Shown: positions 33,301 through 43,774 of the stretch, in pieces | How positions within the stretch are numbered: position 1 is the stretch's first letter | How the letters are laid out: every line of letters starts with the position of its first letter | Assembly: GCA_946185805.1 (NCBI GenBank) | Contig: CAMHKU010000004.1 | Span: 1-59,775, forward strand | Source: an uncultured Prevotellaceae bacterium | GTDB lineage: Bacteria > Bacteroidota > Bacteroidia > Bacteroidales > Bacteroidaceae | Length of the DNA stretch: 59,775 nt | Direction: 5' to 3' | Made by a program: the position numbers and the translations under genes | Notes under the pieces: model-generated | Database searches by the model: none | What the model was told of the DNA's origin: nothing | What the model saw: the letters and a program-made list of their open reading frames with translations, nothing else

Positions 33301-33515
33301 TCACGCCCGCCACGCTCGGCTATGTACACTTGACGATAGACCAGCCCGTGGCTGCCCGCGACATCACTATCCGCATGGTGGCGCCGGTGCAGAACAGCAC
33401 GAAGTTCGGCCAGGTAAAGGAACTTGCCGGCGGCGTGGCTAACGAGCTCGACCGCGTAAAAACCGAGAAAGGCAAGGTGGAATTGCGCATCGTTGAGGCT
33501 GATTTGATGGAATAA
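30378..33515 (+). CDS. Glycoside hydrolase family 2 protein with atypical acid/base site
   Basis: 1045 residues from ATG 30378; an upstream TTG lies in the repeat tract. Signal peptide MRRMLLLPLLMAVLSAAA. It has a GH2 sugar-binding domain (GKVFIEFEGARQGADIWLNG), an immunoglobulin-like domain, and a TIM barrel with NNPSIIFYECGNYRIS. Ordinary GH2 enzymes read W-S-L-G-N-E there; here the last position is Tyr, while a Glu occurs three residues before the Asn. The nucleophile-type Glu in WAMEYCRD is kept. The C-terminus has Ig-like domains and a discoidin-like (F5/8 type C) domain (TTDDNELTEWKSDGKRENAW). Two GC-rich palindromic repeats are inserted in frame (31341, 32323). Probable exo-acting beta-glycosidase on pectic glycans; specificity unknown. 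Confidence 0.82.
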   Translation: MRRMLLLPLLMAVLSAAAVERQKLNFNGGWRLEVGDVAGAERADFDDTAWQTVTLPYAFNGNEAFKKDIVNLTDTVCWYRKTFTLTDEQLQGKVFIEFEGARQGADIWLNGQKVGFSDNGVMAFGFDLTPYILKGERSADGRLQSTNVLAVRCDNSWTYRDRTLNSRYQWNDKNFNANYGGLPKNVFLHITGKLYQTLPLYSNLGTTGTYVYATDIDIPERKATIHVESQVRNEDSQPRSFALQTVVKDVDGREVARFSGAAVTAAPGATVTATARQVVAGLHFWSWGYGYLYTVETSLIPASRNPTSSSSPLDNDQHGNQSPLPSGGAGGGFDQVVTRTGFRKTAFTGGKFYLNDRCLMVHGYAQRTSNEWPGTGLCVPAWLSDYSNDLMVKSGGNLVRWMHVCPWKQDIESCDRVGLIQAMPAGDAEKDVDGARWQQRTQLMRDAIIYNRNNPSIIFYECGNYRISKEHMEEMKQIRDQYDPHGGRAIGSREMLDRPEAEYGGEMLYINKSATKPMWAMEYCRDEGLRKYWDEYSYPYHKEGDGPLYRGQPAHDYNHNMDVFARQMVERWHEYWLERPGTGRRVSSGGVKIVFSDTNTHHRGESNYRTSGVVDAMRIPKDAFYAHQVMWDGWVSPEHHRTHIVGHWSLTPAPSPKEREVITKPIYVVSTGDEVELFLNGKSLGKGQRSFQWLYTFNDVKFEAGKLEAVGYTNGVETSRYALETAGEPYQLKLTAIENPEGFKADGADMALIEVEVVDREGRRCPLDNRMIHFEVNGEVRWIGGIATRNSKDYLKASEKKDPGLLDSANEQNASDNYVGLYDLPVECGVNRVLIKSTTTAGRINVSAYAEGVRPAYKSLTTQPVDAATYLPQLTLKPRLDRGETPATPSYTDRFVSVNIIDATAGSNAADVGRTTDDNELTEWKSDGKRENAWVRYTLDRRAAVSEITLKLSGWRQKSYPLEVYAGRKKVWEGITPATLGYVHLTIDQPVAARDITIRMVAPVQNSTKFGQVKELAGGVANELDRVKTEKGKVELRIVEADLME
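31341..31373. repeat. GC-rich hairpin repeat, copy 1, inside GH2 gene
   Basis: CCCCTCCC-CTC-GGGAGGGG followed by CAGGGGGTGGG. In frame, encoding PLPSGGAGGG. Just upstream, a 15-nt repeat (CCCCRCTTCAAGWAR) encodes a Ser/Pro-rich stretch. Confidence 0.75.
32323..32358. repeat. GC-rich hairpin repeat, copy 2 (inverted), inside GH2 gene
   Basis: CCTCACCCCAGCC then CCCTCTCC-CAA-GGAGAGGG. Its reverse complement aligns with copy 1 (hairpin then GGCTGGGGTGAGG). In frame, encoding LTPAPSPKERE. Confidence 0.75.
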
Positions 33516-33552
33516 CGGAAAATAAAACCAAAGTTGGAAATCGTCTTACGCA

Positions 33553-33581
33553 GAAAGAAACGTGTGGACGGCGTTTCTTTC
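33553..33581 (+). terminator. Hairpin terminator after the GH2 gene
   Basis: GAAAGAAACG (33553-33562) pairs perfectly with CGTTTCTTTC (33572-33581); A/T-rich sequence flanks it. Confidence 0.65.
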
Positions 33582-33603
33582 ACTAAAATTATTTAAAGAA
33601 TGC

Positions 33604-33633
33604 TTGCGCTTCGGGATTTTCTTTGTACCTTTG
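33604..33633 (+). promoter_or_regulatory. -33/-7 promoter of gyrA
   Basis: TTG (33604-33606), 19 nt, TACCTTTG (33626-33633) followed by CAC. The leader is about 85 nt and includes a GC-rich stretch around CGCGTCAGCGCGC and AGTAAAT heptamers near 33686-33699. Confidence 0.75.
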
Positions 33634-33721
33634 CACGGTTAAAAACGCGTCAGCGCGCTTAAAAAGCGCCTTAAACGCAAAAATCAGTAAATAGTAAATA
33701 GCTAAATAGTACATTACAACA

Positions 33722-36295
33722 GTGGATCAAACATTCGACAACGACAGAATCATTAAGATTAACATCGAGGAAGAGATGAAGTCGAGCTACATCGACTACT
33801 CCATGAGCGTCATCGTGGCGCGCGCCCTTCCCGATGTGCGCGACGGCTTCAAGCCCGTCCACCGCCGTATCCTCTACGGCATGATGAACATCAACAACGT
33901 CTCAACGCAGCCTTATAAGAAATGTGCCCGCGTGGTGGGCGAGGTGCTGGGTAAGTACCACCCCCACGGCGACTCCTCGGTCTACGGCGCCCTGGTGCGC
34001 ATGGCTCAGGACTGGAACATGCGCTACACGCTCGTCGACGGCCAGGGTAACTTCGGCAGCGTCGACGGCGACTCACCGGCTGCCATGCGATACACCGAGT
34101 GCCGCCTGTCGAAGATGGGTGAGCACATCATGGACGACCTCGACAAGGAGACCGTCGACATGATGAACAACTTCGACGACTCGCTCGTGGAGCCTACGGT
34201 GATGCCCACGAAGGTGCCCAACCTGCTGGTCAACGGCGGCAATGGTATTGCCGTGGGTATGGCTACCAACATGCCTACCCACAACCTGGGCGAGGTCATC
34301 GACGGCTGCTGCGCCTATATCGACAATCCCGACATCGACACCGACGGGCTGATGAAGTATATACCCGGTCCCGACTTCCCCACCGGCGCCTATATCTACG
34401 GCCTGCAGGGTGTGCGTGATGCCTACGAGACCGGTCGCGGACGCATCGTCATGCGCGCCAAGGCCGAGATTGAGAGCGGCGAGCAGCACGACAAGATTGT
34501 GGTGACCGAGATTCCCTATGGCGTGAACAAGGCCGACCTCGTGGCCTATATTGCCGAGCTGGCCAACCAGCACAAGATTGAGGGCGTGGCCAATGTCAAC
34601 GATGAGTCGGGCCGTCAGGGCATGCGCATCGTCGTTGACTGCAAACGCGACGCCAACGCCAATGTGCTGTTGAACAAGCTGTTTAAGATGACGGCCCTAC
34701 AGAGCTCGTTCTCAGTGAATAACATCGCCCTGGTGAAGGGCCGTCCGCGCCTGCTGACGCTGAAGGAGTGTGTGAAGTATTTCGTGGAGCACCGCCACGA
34801 CGTCACCATCCGCCGCACGAAGTACGACCTGCGTAAGGCGCAGGAGCGTGCCCACATCCTGGAAGGCTTGATTATAGCCGTGAACAACATCGACGAGGTG
34901 GTACACATTATTAGAAACAGCAAGACCCCCACCGACGCCCAGCGCAACCTGGAGGCACGCTTCGAACTGGACGAGCTGCAGTCGAAGGCCATCGTCGACA
35001 TGCGCCTGAGCCAGCTCACAGGTCTGCGCGTTGACCAGCTGCACCAGGAGTATGACGACCTGCAGAAACTCATTGCCGACCTGCAGGAAATCCTCGACAA
35101 CCCCGAAAGGTGTAAGCAGGTGATGAAGGACGACCTGCAGGAGGTGAAGGAGAAGTATGGCGACGAGCGCCGCACGGAAATCATTCCCTTCGACCATGAG
35201 TTCAATGCTGAGGACTTCTATCCCGACGACCCCGTAGTGATTACTATCTCGCACATGGGATATATCAAGCGCACCAACCTCGACGAGTTCCACGCCCAGG
35301 GCCGCGGCGGCATGGGCAGCAAGGGTGCTCGTCACCGCGACAACGACTTCACCGAGTATATCTATCCCGCCACGATGCACAACACGCTGCTCTTCTTCAC
35401 CCAGAAGGGACGCTGCTACTGGCAGAAGTGCTACGAGATACCCGAGGGCGACAAGAACTCGAAGGGCCGCGCCATACAGAACATGCTTAACATCGAGCCC
35501 GACGACGCTATCAACGCCGTGCTGCGCATCAAGAATTTCAGCGACGAAGAGTTCCTCAAGAGCCACTACGTGGTGTTCGCCACCCGTCAGGGTATCATCA
35601 AGAAGACCTGCTTAGACCAATATAAGAATGTGCGCGCCGCCGGTGTCAACGCTATCAAGATCAACGATGGCGACGAGGTGGTAGGCGTGCGCCTGACCAA
35701 CGGCCACAACGAGCTGATCTTGGCCAACCGCAACGGCCGCGCCGTGCGCTTCGACGAGAGCGAGATACGCCCCATGGGCCGCGTCTCTACGGGTAACATC
35801 GGCATGTTGCTCGACGGCGGCGACGACGAGGTGGTAGGCATGGTATGCGTCAACGACCCGCAGACGGAGACCATTATGGTGGTTTCTGAGAACGGCTACG
35901 GCAAGCGCTCCGAGGTGGAAGACTACCGCAAGACCGCCCGCCGCGCCAAAGGTGTGAAGACGCTGGCCGTCACTGAGAAGACCGGCCGACTGGTGGCCAT
36001 CAAGGTGGTGACCGACGAGAACGACCTGATGATTATCAACAAGAGCGGCATACTGATTCGCCTTAAGGTGGCCGACGTGAGGGTCATGGGACGTGCCACG
36101 CAGGGCGTCAGGCTAATCAACCTCTCGAAGAAGAACGACACCATCGCCTCGGTCTGCAAGGTGATGTCGAGCCAGGAGGAGGACGTCGAAGAGGCAGAGA
36201 TTGTCGATGAGGAGCTCACCGAGGCTATCGATACCCCGACAACCGACGACCCCCTGATTGACGTCGTGCCCGACGACGAGGGCCAGGAATCGTAA
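33722..36295 (+). CDS. gyrA: DNA gyrase subunit A
   Basis: An 857-residue type II topoisomerase subunit. It starts at GTG 33722; [20 protein letters not shown] is the usual N-terminal motif. The catalytic Tyr is in [11 protein letters not shown]. The quinolone-determining segment reads [15 protein letters not shown], with Ser at the E. coli Ser83 position and Gly at the Asp87 position, the usual Bacteroidota state. A GyrA-box-like GRGGMGSKG stands in the C-terminal beta-pinwheel, and the protein ends in an acidic tail. Partner GyrB is not in this window. Confidence 0.96.
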   Translation: MDQTFDNDRIIKINIEEEMKSSYIDYSMSVIVARALPDVRDGFKPVHRRILYGMMNINNVSTQPYKKCARVVGEVLGKYHPHGDSSVYGALVRMAQDWNMRYTLVDGQGNFGSVDGDSPAAMRYTECRLSKMGEHIMDDLDKETVDMMNNFDDSLVEPTVMPTKVPNLLVNGGNGIAVGMATNMPTHNLGEVIDGCCAYIDNPDIDTDGLMKYIPGPDFPTGAYIYGLQGVRDAYETGRGRIVMRAKAEIESGEQHDKIVVTEIPYGVNKADLVAYIAELANQHKIEGVANVNDESGRQGMRIVVDCKRDANANVLLNKLFKMTALQSSFSVNNIALVKGRPRLLTLKECVKYFVEHRHDVTIRRTKYDLRKAQERAHILEGLIIAVNNIDEVVHIIRNSKTPTDAQRNLEARFELDELQSKAIVDMRLSQLTGLRVDQLHQEYDDLQKLIADLQEILDNPERCKQVMKDDLQEVKEKYGDERRTEIIPFDHEFNAEDFYPDDPVVITISHMGYIKRTNLDEFHAQGRGGMGSKGARHRDNDFTEYIYPATMHNTLLFFTQKGRCYWQKCYEIPEGDKNSKGRAIQNMLNIEPDDAINAVLRIKNFSDEEFLKSHYVVFATRQGIIKKTCLDQYKNVRAAGVNAIKINDGDEVVGVRLTNGHNELILANRNGRAVRFDESEIRPMGRVSTGNIGMLLDGGDDEVVGMVCVNDPQTETIMVVSENGYGKRSEVEDYRKTARRAKGVKTLAVTEKTGRLVAIKVVTDENDLMIINKSGILIRLKVADVRVMGRATQGVRLINLSKKNDTIASVCKVMSSQEEDVEEAEIVDEELTEAIDTPTTDDPLIDVVPDDEGQES

Positions 36296-36366
36296 TGACG
36301 TGATAACAAAATGACGTAATAACGAAAATCCCGAAAATATTGTTAAACATTAAATCAATTAGGCTT

Positions 36367-37608
36367 ATGAAAAAAATGATGATGATGGCCTTGATGGCCG
36401 CAGTATCGATGAGCGTTGCCGCACAGGAAGACGTGGTCAAGGGAGCCAAGAAGCTCTTAGACAAAGGTAATGTAGCAGAAGCTATCCAGGCCGTGCAGCC
36501 CGCACTGACCAACGGCAGCAACGAGGAGAAGGCCGCCGCATGGAATGTGCTGACGCAGGCCCAGTACAAGATTTTCTCTGATATCCAGGGCAAGAAGCTC
36601 GAGAACCAGGTGAAGCAGACCAATGAGCCCGTTGACGAGGCCGCTATGAACGCCGCCATCGTTGCCGCCATGAAGGCTGCCTTGAAGTGTGACGAGTTTG
36701 ACAACATGCCCAACGAGAAGGGCAAGGTGAAGCCCAAGTTCCGCGCTGAAAACCAGAAGACCTTCCAGAACGGCCGTCTGCAGTGCATCAATGCCGGACA
36801 GTTCCTCTACAACAAGAAGGACTATGCCGCTGCCTTCGAGGCCTTCTCGCTCTATGTCGACAGCAAGGAGTCGCCCCTGTTCACTGGCATCGACATGAGT
36901 CAGGACCAGTATCTCCACGAGGTGGCCTACTTTGCCAGTCTCGCCGCCTACCAGGCCAAGGACTTCCCCAACGTAATCAAGTATGCCAAGATTGCTGCCG
37001 AGGATCCCGCCAAGGCTAAGGATGCTACCGAGATTCTCGTCTTCTCGAAGAAGGAGACCATGAAGACCAAGCAGGACACCATAGAGTATATTGACATGCT
37101 GAAGGACGCCAGCCAGAAGTTCCCCGACGACAAGCGCTACTCCGCATGGATTGGCGACTACTACCTGCAGTCGGGCAGCGCCGAGGACCTGGGCAAATGG
37201 GCCGATGGCGAGATTGCCAAGGATCCCAACAACAAGTTTGCCTACACCTACAAGGGTGAGGCCCTGCGCCTGCAGAACAAGTTTGACGAGGCCGTGGAGT
37301 GCTACAAGAAGGCTTTCGAGATTGACCCCACTTACGTGGCTGCCGCCTATCAGGCTGGTGTGTCGCTCAACTCCAAGGCTATCGAGCTGAAAGACAAGCT
37401 GGCCGACAAGAAGACCGGCATGCTCACCACCGAGAACGCCAACAAGGTGAAGGCTATCCTCACCGATGCCAAGGGCTATCTGGAGAAGGTACGCGAACTG
37501 GACCCCAACCACGAGCAGGTGAACTGGGTGTATGCCCTCTATCAGATGTACTACTCGTTGGGCGACCAGGCTAAGGCTGCCGAGCTGGAGAAGATGCTGA
37601 ACCAGTGA
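36367..37608 (+). CDS. Secreted tetratricopeptide-repeat protein
   Basis: 413 residues from ATG 36367, giving the signal peptide MKKMMMMALMAAVSMSVAA cleaved before QEDV. The rest is helical with TPR-like pairs (KDYAAAFEAFSLYVDS; NKFDEAVECYKKAFEIDPTY), implying protein-protein contacts in the periplasm. It lies 71 nt downstream of gyrA with no clear promoter between. The following gene is a diverged paralogue (shared F-x-Y-D motif and SPLFTG / QPLFTG), a tandem duplication. Function unknown. Confidence 0.8.
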   Translation: MKKMMMMALMAAVSMSVAAQEDVVKGAKKLLDKGNVAEAIQAVQPALTNGSNEEKAAAWNVLTQAQYKIFSDIQGKKLENQVKQTNEPVDEAAMNAAIVAAMKAALKCDEFDNMPNEKGKVKPKFRAENQKTFQNGRLQCINAGQFLYNKKDYAAAFEAFSLYVDSKESPLFTGIDMSQDQYLHEVAYFASLAAYQAKDFPNVIKYAKIAAEDPAKAKDATEILVFSKKETMKTKQDTIEYIDMLKDASQKFPDDKRYSAWIGDYYLQSGSAEDLGKWADGEIAKDPNNKFAYTYKGEALRLQNKFDEAVECYKKAFEIDPTYVAAAYQAGVSLNSKAIELKDKLADKKTGMLTTENANKVKAILTDAKGYLEKVRELDPNHEQVNWVYALYQMYYSLGDQAKAAELEKMLNQ

Positions 37609-37650
37609 AAAATTAAAAAATTGAAAAATTAAAAAAATAAAGAATTGAAG

Positions 37651-38844
37651 GTGAAAAGGTTAAGGATACAGACCTTGACGCTTCTCATTTTGATGATTAC
37701 TCCGTGCCTGACGATGGCTCAAAAGAAAGAGCTTAGTCAGGCACGGACTATCTTGAAAAGCGGCAAGAACGGCGAGCAGGCCGAGAAACTCATGACGACG
37801 CTCCTGAGGGACTCTGCCAACAGGGAAAACAAGCGGATTTACGCCCTCTGGTATGAGGCGGTGCTCATGCAATACCAGGCGGTTAACGAGAAACTCTACA
37901 TGAAGCAGCGCCAGGACACGGCGCAGTTTTTCAACCTTACCAGGCGCCTCTTTACCGTGGCCTTTGCCCTCGACAGCCTCGACATGCGGCCCGACAAGAA
38001 GGGTAGGGTAGCTCCCGAATATCGCAAGGCCAATGCCGAGCAGCTCAATAAGTTCCGCCCCAACCTCTTCTTTGGCGGCACCTACCACGTGCGTAAGGGC
38101 GACTTTCGGCAGGGCTTTGACTTCTGCGAAGCCTATATCGACTGTGCGCGACAGCCGCTGTTCACCGGCTATGCCCTTGACAGTGTAGACCAGCGGTTAC
38201 CAGAAGCCGCCTATTGGGCTACCTACAGCGGCTACCGCCAGGGCGATCCCGTGCTCACCCTGCGCTACCGCAAGATGGCTATGCGTGACAGTGCTCACCG
38301 TGAGCACACCCTGCAATATATGGCTGAGGCGCGCCGCCAGCTGAAAGACGACTCGCTCTATCACGCCACGCTGATGGAGGGCTTTCGCGTCAACCCTGAG
38401 AATGTTTATTTCTTTCCTCACCTCATGGACTATTACACCACTCGCGGCGATTACCCGCAGGCCTTGGCCACCGTCAACCACGTGCTGGAGCGTAATGACA
38501 GCAGCCTGCTCTATCTCTACGCTAAGTCAACGGTGCTCTTTAGCATGCAGCGCTACGATGAGGCCATAGCTCTGAGCGATACCCTCATAGCTATCAACGA
38601 CTCGTTGCCTGATGCCTACTATACGGCAGGTTCGGCATGGGTGAACAAAGCCATGAAGCTGAACCCCCTACGCGAGAAAAAGCAAGTGAAGACTGCCTAC
38701 CAGAAGGCTCGGCCATATATGGAGCGTTACCGCCAGCTGGCTCCTGACCAGCAGCAGAAATGGGCTCCGGCACTCTACCGTATCTACCTGAACCTTAACC
38801 TTGGACGACAGTTTGACGAGATAGACCGACTGTTGAAGCAATAG
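37651..38844 (+). CDS. TPR protein, tandem paralogue
   Basis: About 397 residues from GTG 37651 (a TTG at 37645 is also possible; no ATG precedes the signal peptide). Signal sequence RLRIQTLTLLILMITPCLTMA ending before QKKE. Its body aligns with the previous gene: an N-terminal unit on load counting (AEKLMTTLLRDS), FRQGFDFCEAYIDCARQPLF, and TPR-like helices (YPQALATVNHVLERN; RYDEAIALSDTLIAIND). The spacer is an A/T-rich 8-nt periodic tract (AAAAATTA/AAAAATTG). Function unknown. Confidence 0.75.
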   Translation: MKRLRIQTLTLLILMITPCLTMAQKKELSQARTILKSGKNGEQAEKLMTTLLRDSANRENKRIYALWYEAVLMQYQAVNEKLYMKQRQDTAQFFNLTRRLFTVAFALDSLDMRPDKKGRVAPEYRKANAEQLNKFRPNLFFGGTYHVRKGDFRQGFDFCEAYIDCARQPLFTGYALDSVDQRLPEAAYWATYSGYRQGDPVLTLRYRKMAMRDSAHREHTLQYMAEARRQLKDDSLYHATLMEGFRVNPENVYFFPHLMDYYTTRGDYPQALATVNHVLERNDSSLLYLYAKSTVLFSMQRYDEAIALSDTLIAINDSLPDAYYTAGSAWVNKAMKLNPLREKKQVKTAYQKARPYMERYRQLAPDQQQKWAPALYRIYLNLNLGRQFDEIDRLLKQ

Positions 38845-38883
38845 AGACTTTACGTGTAAGAGCGTTAAACTTCCCAAATAAGC

Positions 38884-38914
38884 TTTGTTGTATCAACCTT
38901 TATTTGTATCTTTG
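38884..38914 (+). promoter_or_regulatory. -33/-7 promoter of the DUF2461 gene
   Basis: TTTG (38884-38887), 19 nt, TATCTTTG (38907-38914) followed by CAG. It excludes the longer upstream reading frame. Confidence 0.77.
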
Positions 38915-38948
38915 CAGAAGATATAAACAACAGACCTGCATCAACAAA

Positions 38949-39662
38949 ATGGATACAAAGCTGATAATGACGTTCTTGCGCAACGTCATGAACAACAACA
39001 ACCGCGAGTGGTTCCAATCCCACCGTGCTGACTACGACGCCGCCCGGGCCGATTTTGAACAGGGCGTGGCCTTGGCTATCGGCCGCATAGCGGAATTTGA
39101 CCCAAGCATTGCCAAGATAGGGGTGAAGGATGCCACCTACCGTTTCTACCGCGACACCCGCTTCTCGCAGGACAAGTCGCCCTATAAGAACCATTTTGGA
39201 GCCTATATCAATGCCCACGGCAAGAAGGCGCTGCGCGGCGGTTATTACCTGCACCTGGAGCCAGGCCACTGTCTCGTGGCGGTGGGCAATTACTGGTTGC
39301 CGACAAACGTACTCACCTCGTGCCGCAACGAGATGATGGCCAACGAGGAGCAGTGGCTGAAGTGTGTGGAGAGCCGCGCCTTCAAGAAGTACTACGGCTC
39401 GAAGCACGAGACGCTCGACTGGGCGGAGTCGTGGGAAGCCCCACAGGGCTTTGGGCTGACGAAGCTGAAAACCTGTCCCTCGGGCTTTCCCCGCGACTAT
39501 GAGCATGTGAGGTATCTGCGGCTGAAGGACTACTGCGCTTGGCATCACGTCAGCGACGACTTCTTTGCCTCCGACACCTGGCTCGATGACATGGAGCACA
39601 TGTTCCGTGCTGCCAAACCCATGATGGACTTCGTCAACAGCGTCATCGACGACTATGAGTAA
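38949..39662 (+). CDS. DUF2461 family protein
   Basis: 237 residues from ATG 38949. It carries the family features MTFLRNVMNNNNREWFQSHR near the N-terminus, YRFYRDTRFSQDKSPYKNHFG, and GGYYLHLEPG. This matches the TIGR02453/DUF2461 family, cytosolic proteins of unknown biochemical role widespread in Bacteroidota. Length is typical (about 220-240). It is transcribed from its own promoter; the beta-galactosidase gene follows after an A-rich stretch and a heptamer repeat tract. Confidence 0.85.
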   Translation: MDTKLIMTFLRNVMNNNNREWFQSHRADYDAARADFEQGVALAIGRIAEFDPSIAKIGVKDATYRFYRDTRFSQDKSPYKNHFGAYINAHGKKALRGGYYLHLEPGHCLVAVGNYWLPTNVLTSCRNEMMANEEQWLKCVESRAFKKYYGSKHETLDWAESWEAPQGFGLTKLKTCPSGFPRDYEHVRYLRLKDYCAWHHVSDDFFASDTWLDDMEHMFRAAKPMMDFVNSVIDDYE

Positions 39663-39667
39663 AATAA

Positions 39668-42940
<3,273 letters not shown>

Positions 42941-42997
42941 GTAAGAAGGAGTTATAAGGAGTAAGAAGGAGTTATAGGAGTTATAAGGAGTAAGAAG
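42941..42997. repeat. 10-nt repeat tract after the beta-galactosidase gene
   Basis: GTAAGAAGGA and GTTATAAGGA alternate in six units (one shortened to 9 nt), starting directly after the stop codon. A near-match promoter TTACTTTG follows at 43001. Confidence 0.75.
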
Positions 42998-43019
42998 TCA
43001 TTACTTTGCTTCTGAAAAG

Positions 43020-43709
43020 ATGATGAAGATAAAAAACAAAATATTGCTGATGATAGTGGTGCTGTTGGCGCCGCTATCTTCGGCAATTTCACAGACGGCC
43101 GCAGAATGGCGCGACTCGCTGGTGACGCTTAATAAACTTATTGAGCGTTATCCTCGTTCTGTAGACCTGCGCCTGCGCAAGGCTGCTGTCAACATCGAGC
43201 TTAACCAGTGGGAATATGCCATCGAAGAGTACGGCCATGTGCTCAAGATAGACCCCGAAAACCTTTCTGCTTACTACTTCCGAGCCTATGCTAATGTTCA
43301 CCGCCGACAGTATGCGCTGGCCAAGAGTGACTATGAGACCGTTGTGAGACAAGTGCCTCGTCATCTGGAAGCCCGCTTAGGACTGGCTCGCGTCAACGAA
43401 CTCCTGGGGCGCAAGAGCGATGCTCGTGACGAATACAACCAACTGGTAGAAATGTTTCCTGATTCTGCTGTCTGTTATGCAGCCCGTGCTGCCTTTGAAG
43501 CCGAACAGCAGCAGTATGCTGTAGCCCTTTATGACTGGGAGCAGGCTATCAGCCGCCAACCGCAAAACGTTGACTATATCGTGACTAAAGTAGATTTGCT
43601 GCTGAAACTTAATCGCAAAGCCGACGCTGCTGAGGAGTTGAAGAAAGCCTTGCAGCGAGGAGTAACGAGGGGACTCATACGCGAATGGATAGACAAATGT
43701 CGCCAGTAG
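43020..43709 (+). CDS. TPR protein, periplasmic or outer-membrane
   Basis: 229 residues; signal peptide MMKIKNKILLMIVVLLAPLSSA ahead of ISQTAAEW. Four to five TPR units follow (NQWEYAIEEYGHVLKIDPEN; RQYALAKSDYETVVRQ; QQYAVALYDWEQAISRQPQN). No catalytic motif is visible; it probably serves as a scaffold. It stands between the GH2 gene and the esterase-mannanase, so it may be carried along with the mannan locus. A near-consensus TTACTTTG lies 12 nt upstream. Confidence 0.78.
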   Translation: MMKIKNKILLMIVVLLAPLSSAISQTAAEWRDSLVTLNKLIERYPRSVDLRLRKAAVNIELNQWEYAIEEYGHVLKIDPENLSAYYFRAYANVHRRQYALAKSDYETVVRQVPRHLEARLGLARVNELLGRKSDARDEYNQLVEMFPDSAVCYAARAAFEAEQQQYAVALYDWEQAISRQPQNVDYIVTKVDLLLKLNRKADAAEELKKALQRGVTRGLIREWIDKCRQ

Positions 43710-43753
43710 CATTCAACGAAGCTAACCAATATCCAAACTACTATCTAAACAGA

Positions 43754-43774
43754 AAATCTTAAATCTTAAACCTC
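43754..43774. repeat. 7-nt repeat tract before the esterase-mannanase gene
   Basis: AAATCTT-AAATCTT-AAACCTC, the last unit abutting the ATG at 43775. Confidence 0.55.

Noticed and set aside
33553..33581. Mobile-element end
   Set aside because: The perfect stem after the GH2 gene is adequately explained as a transcription terminator.
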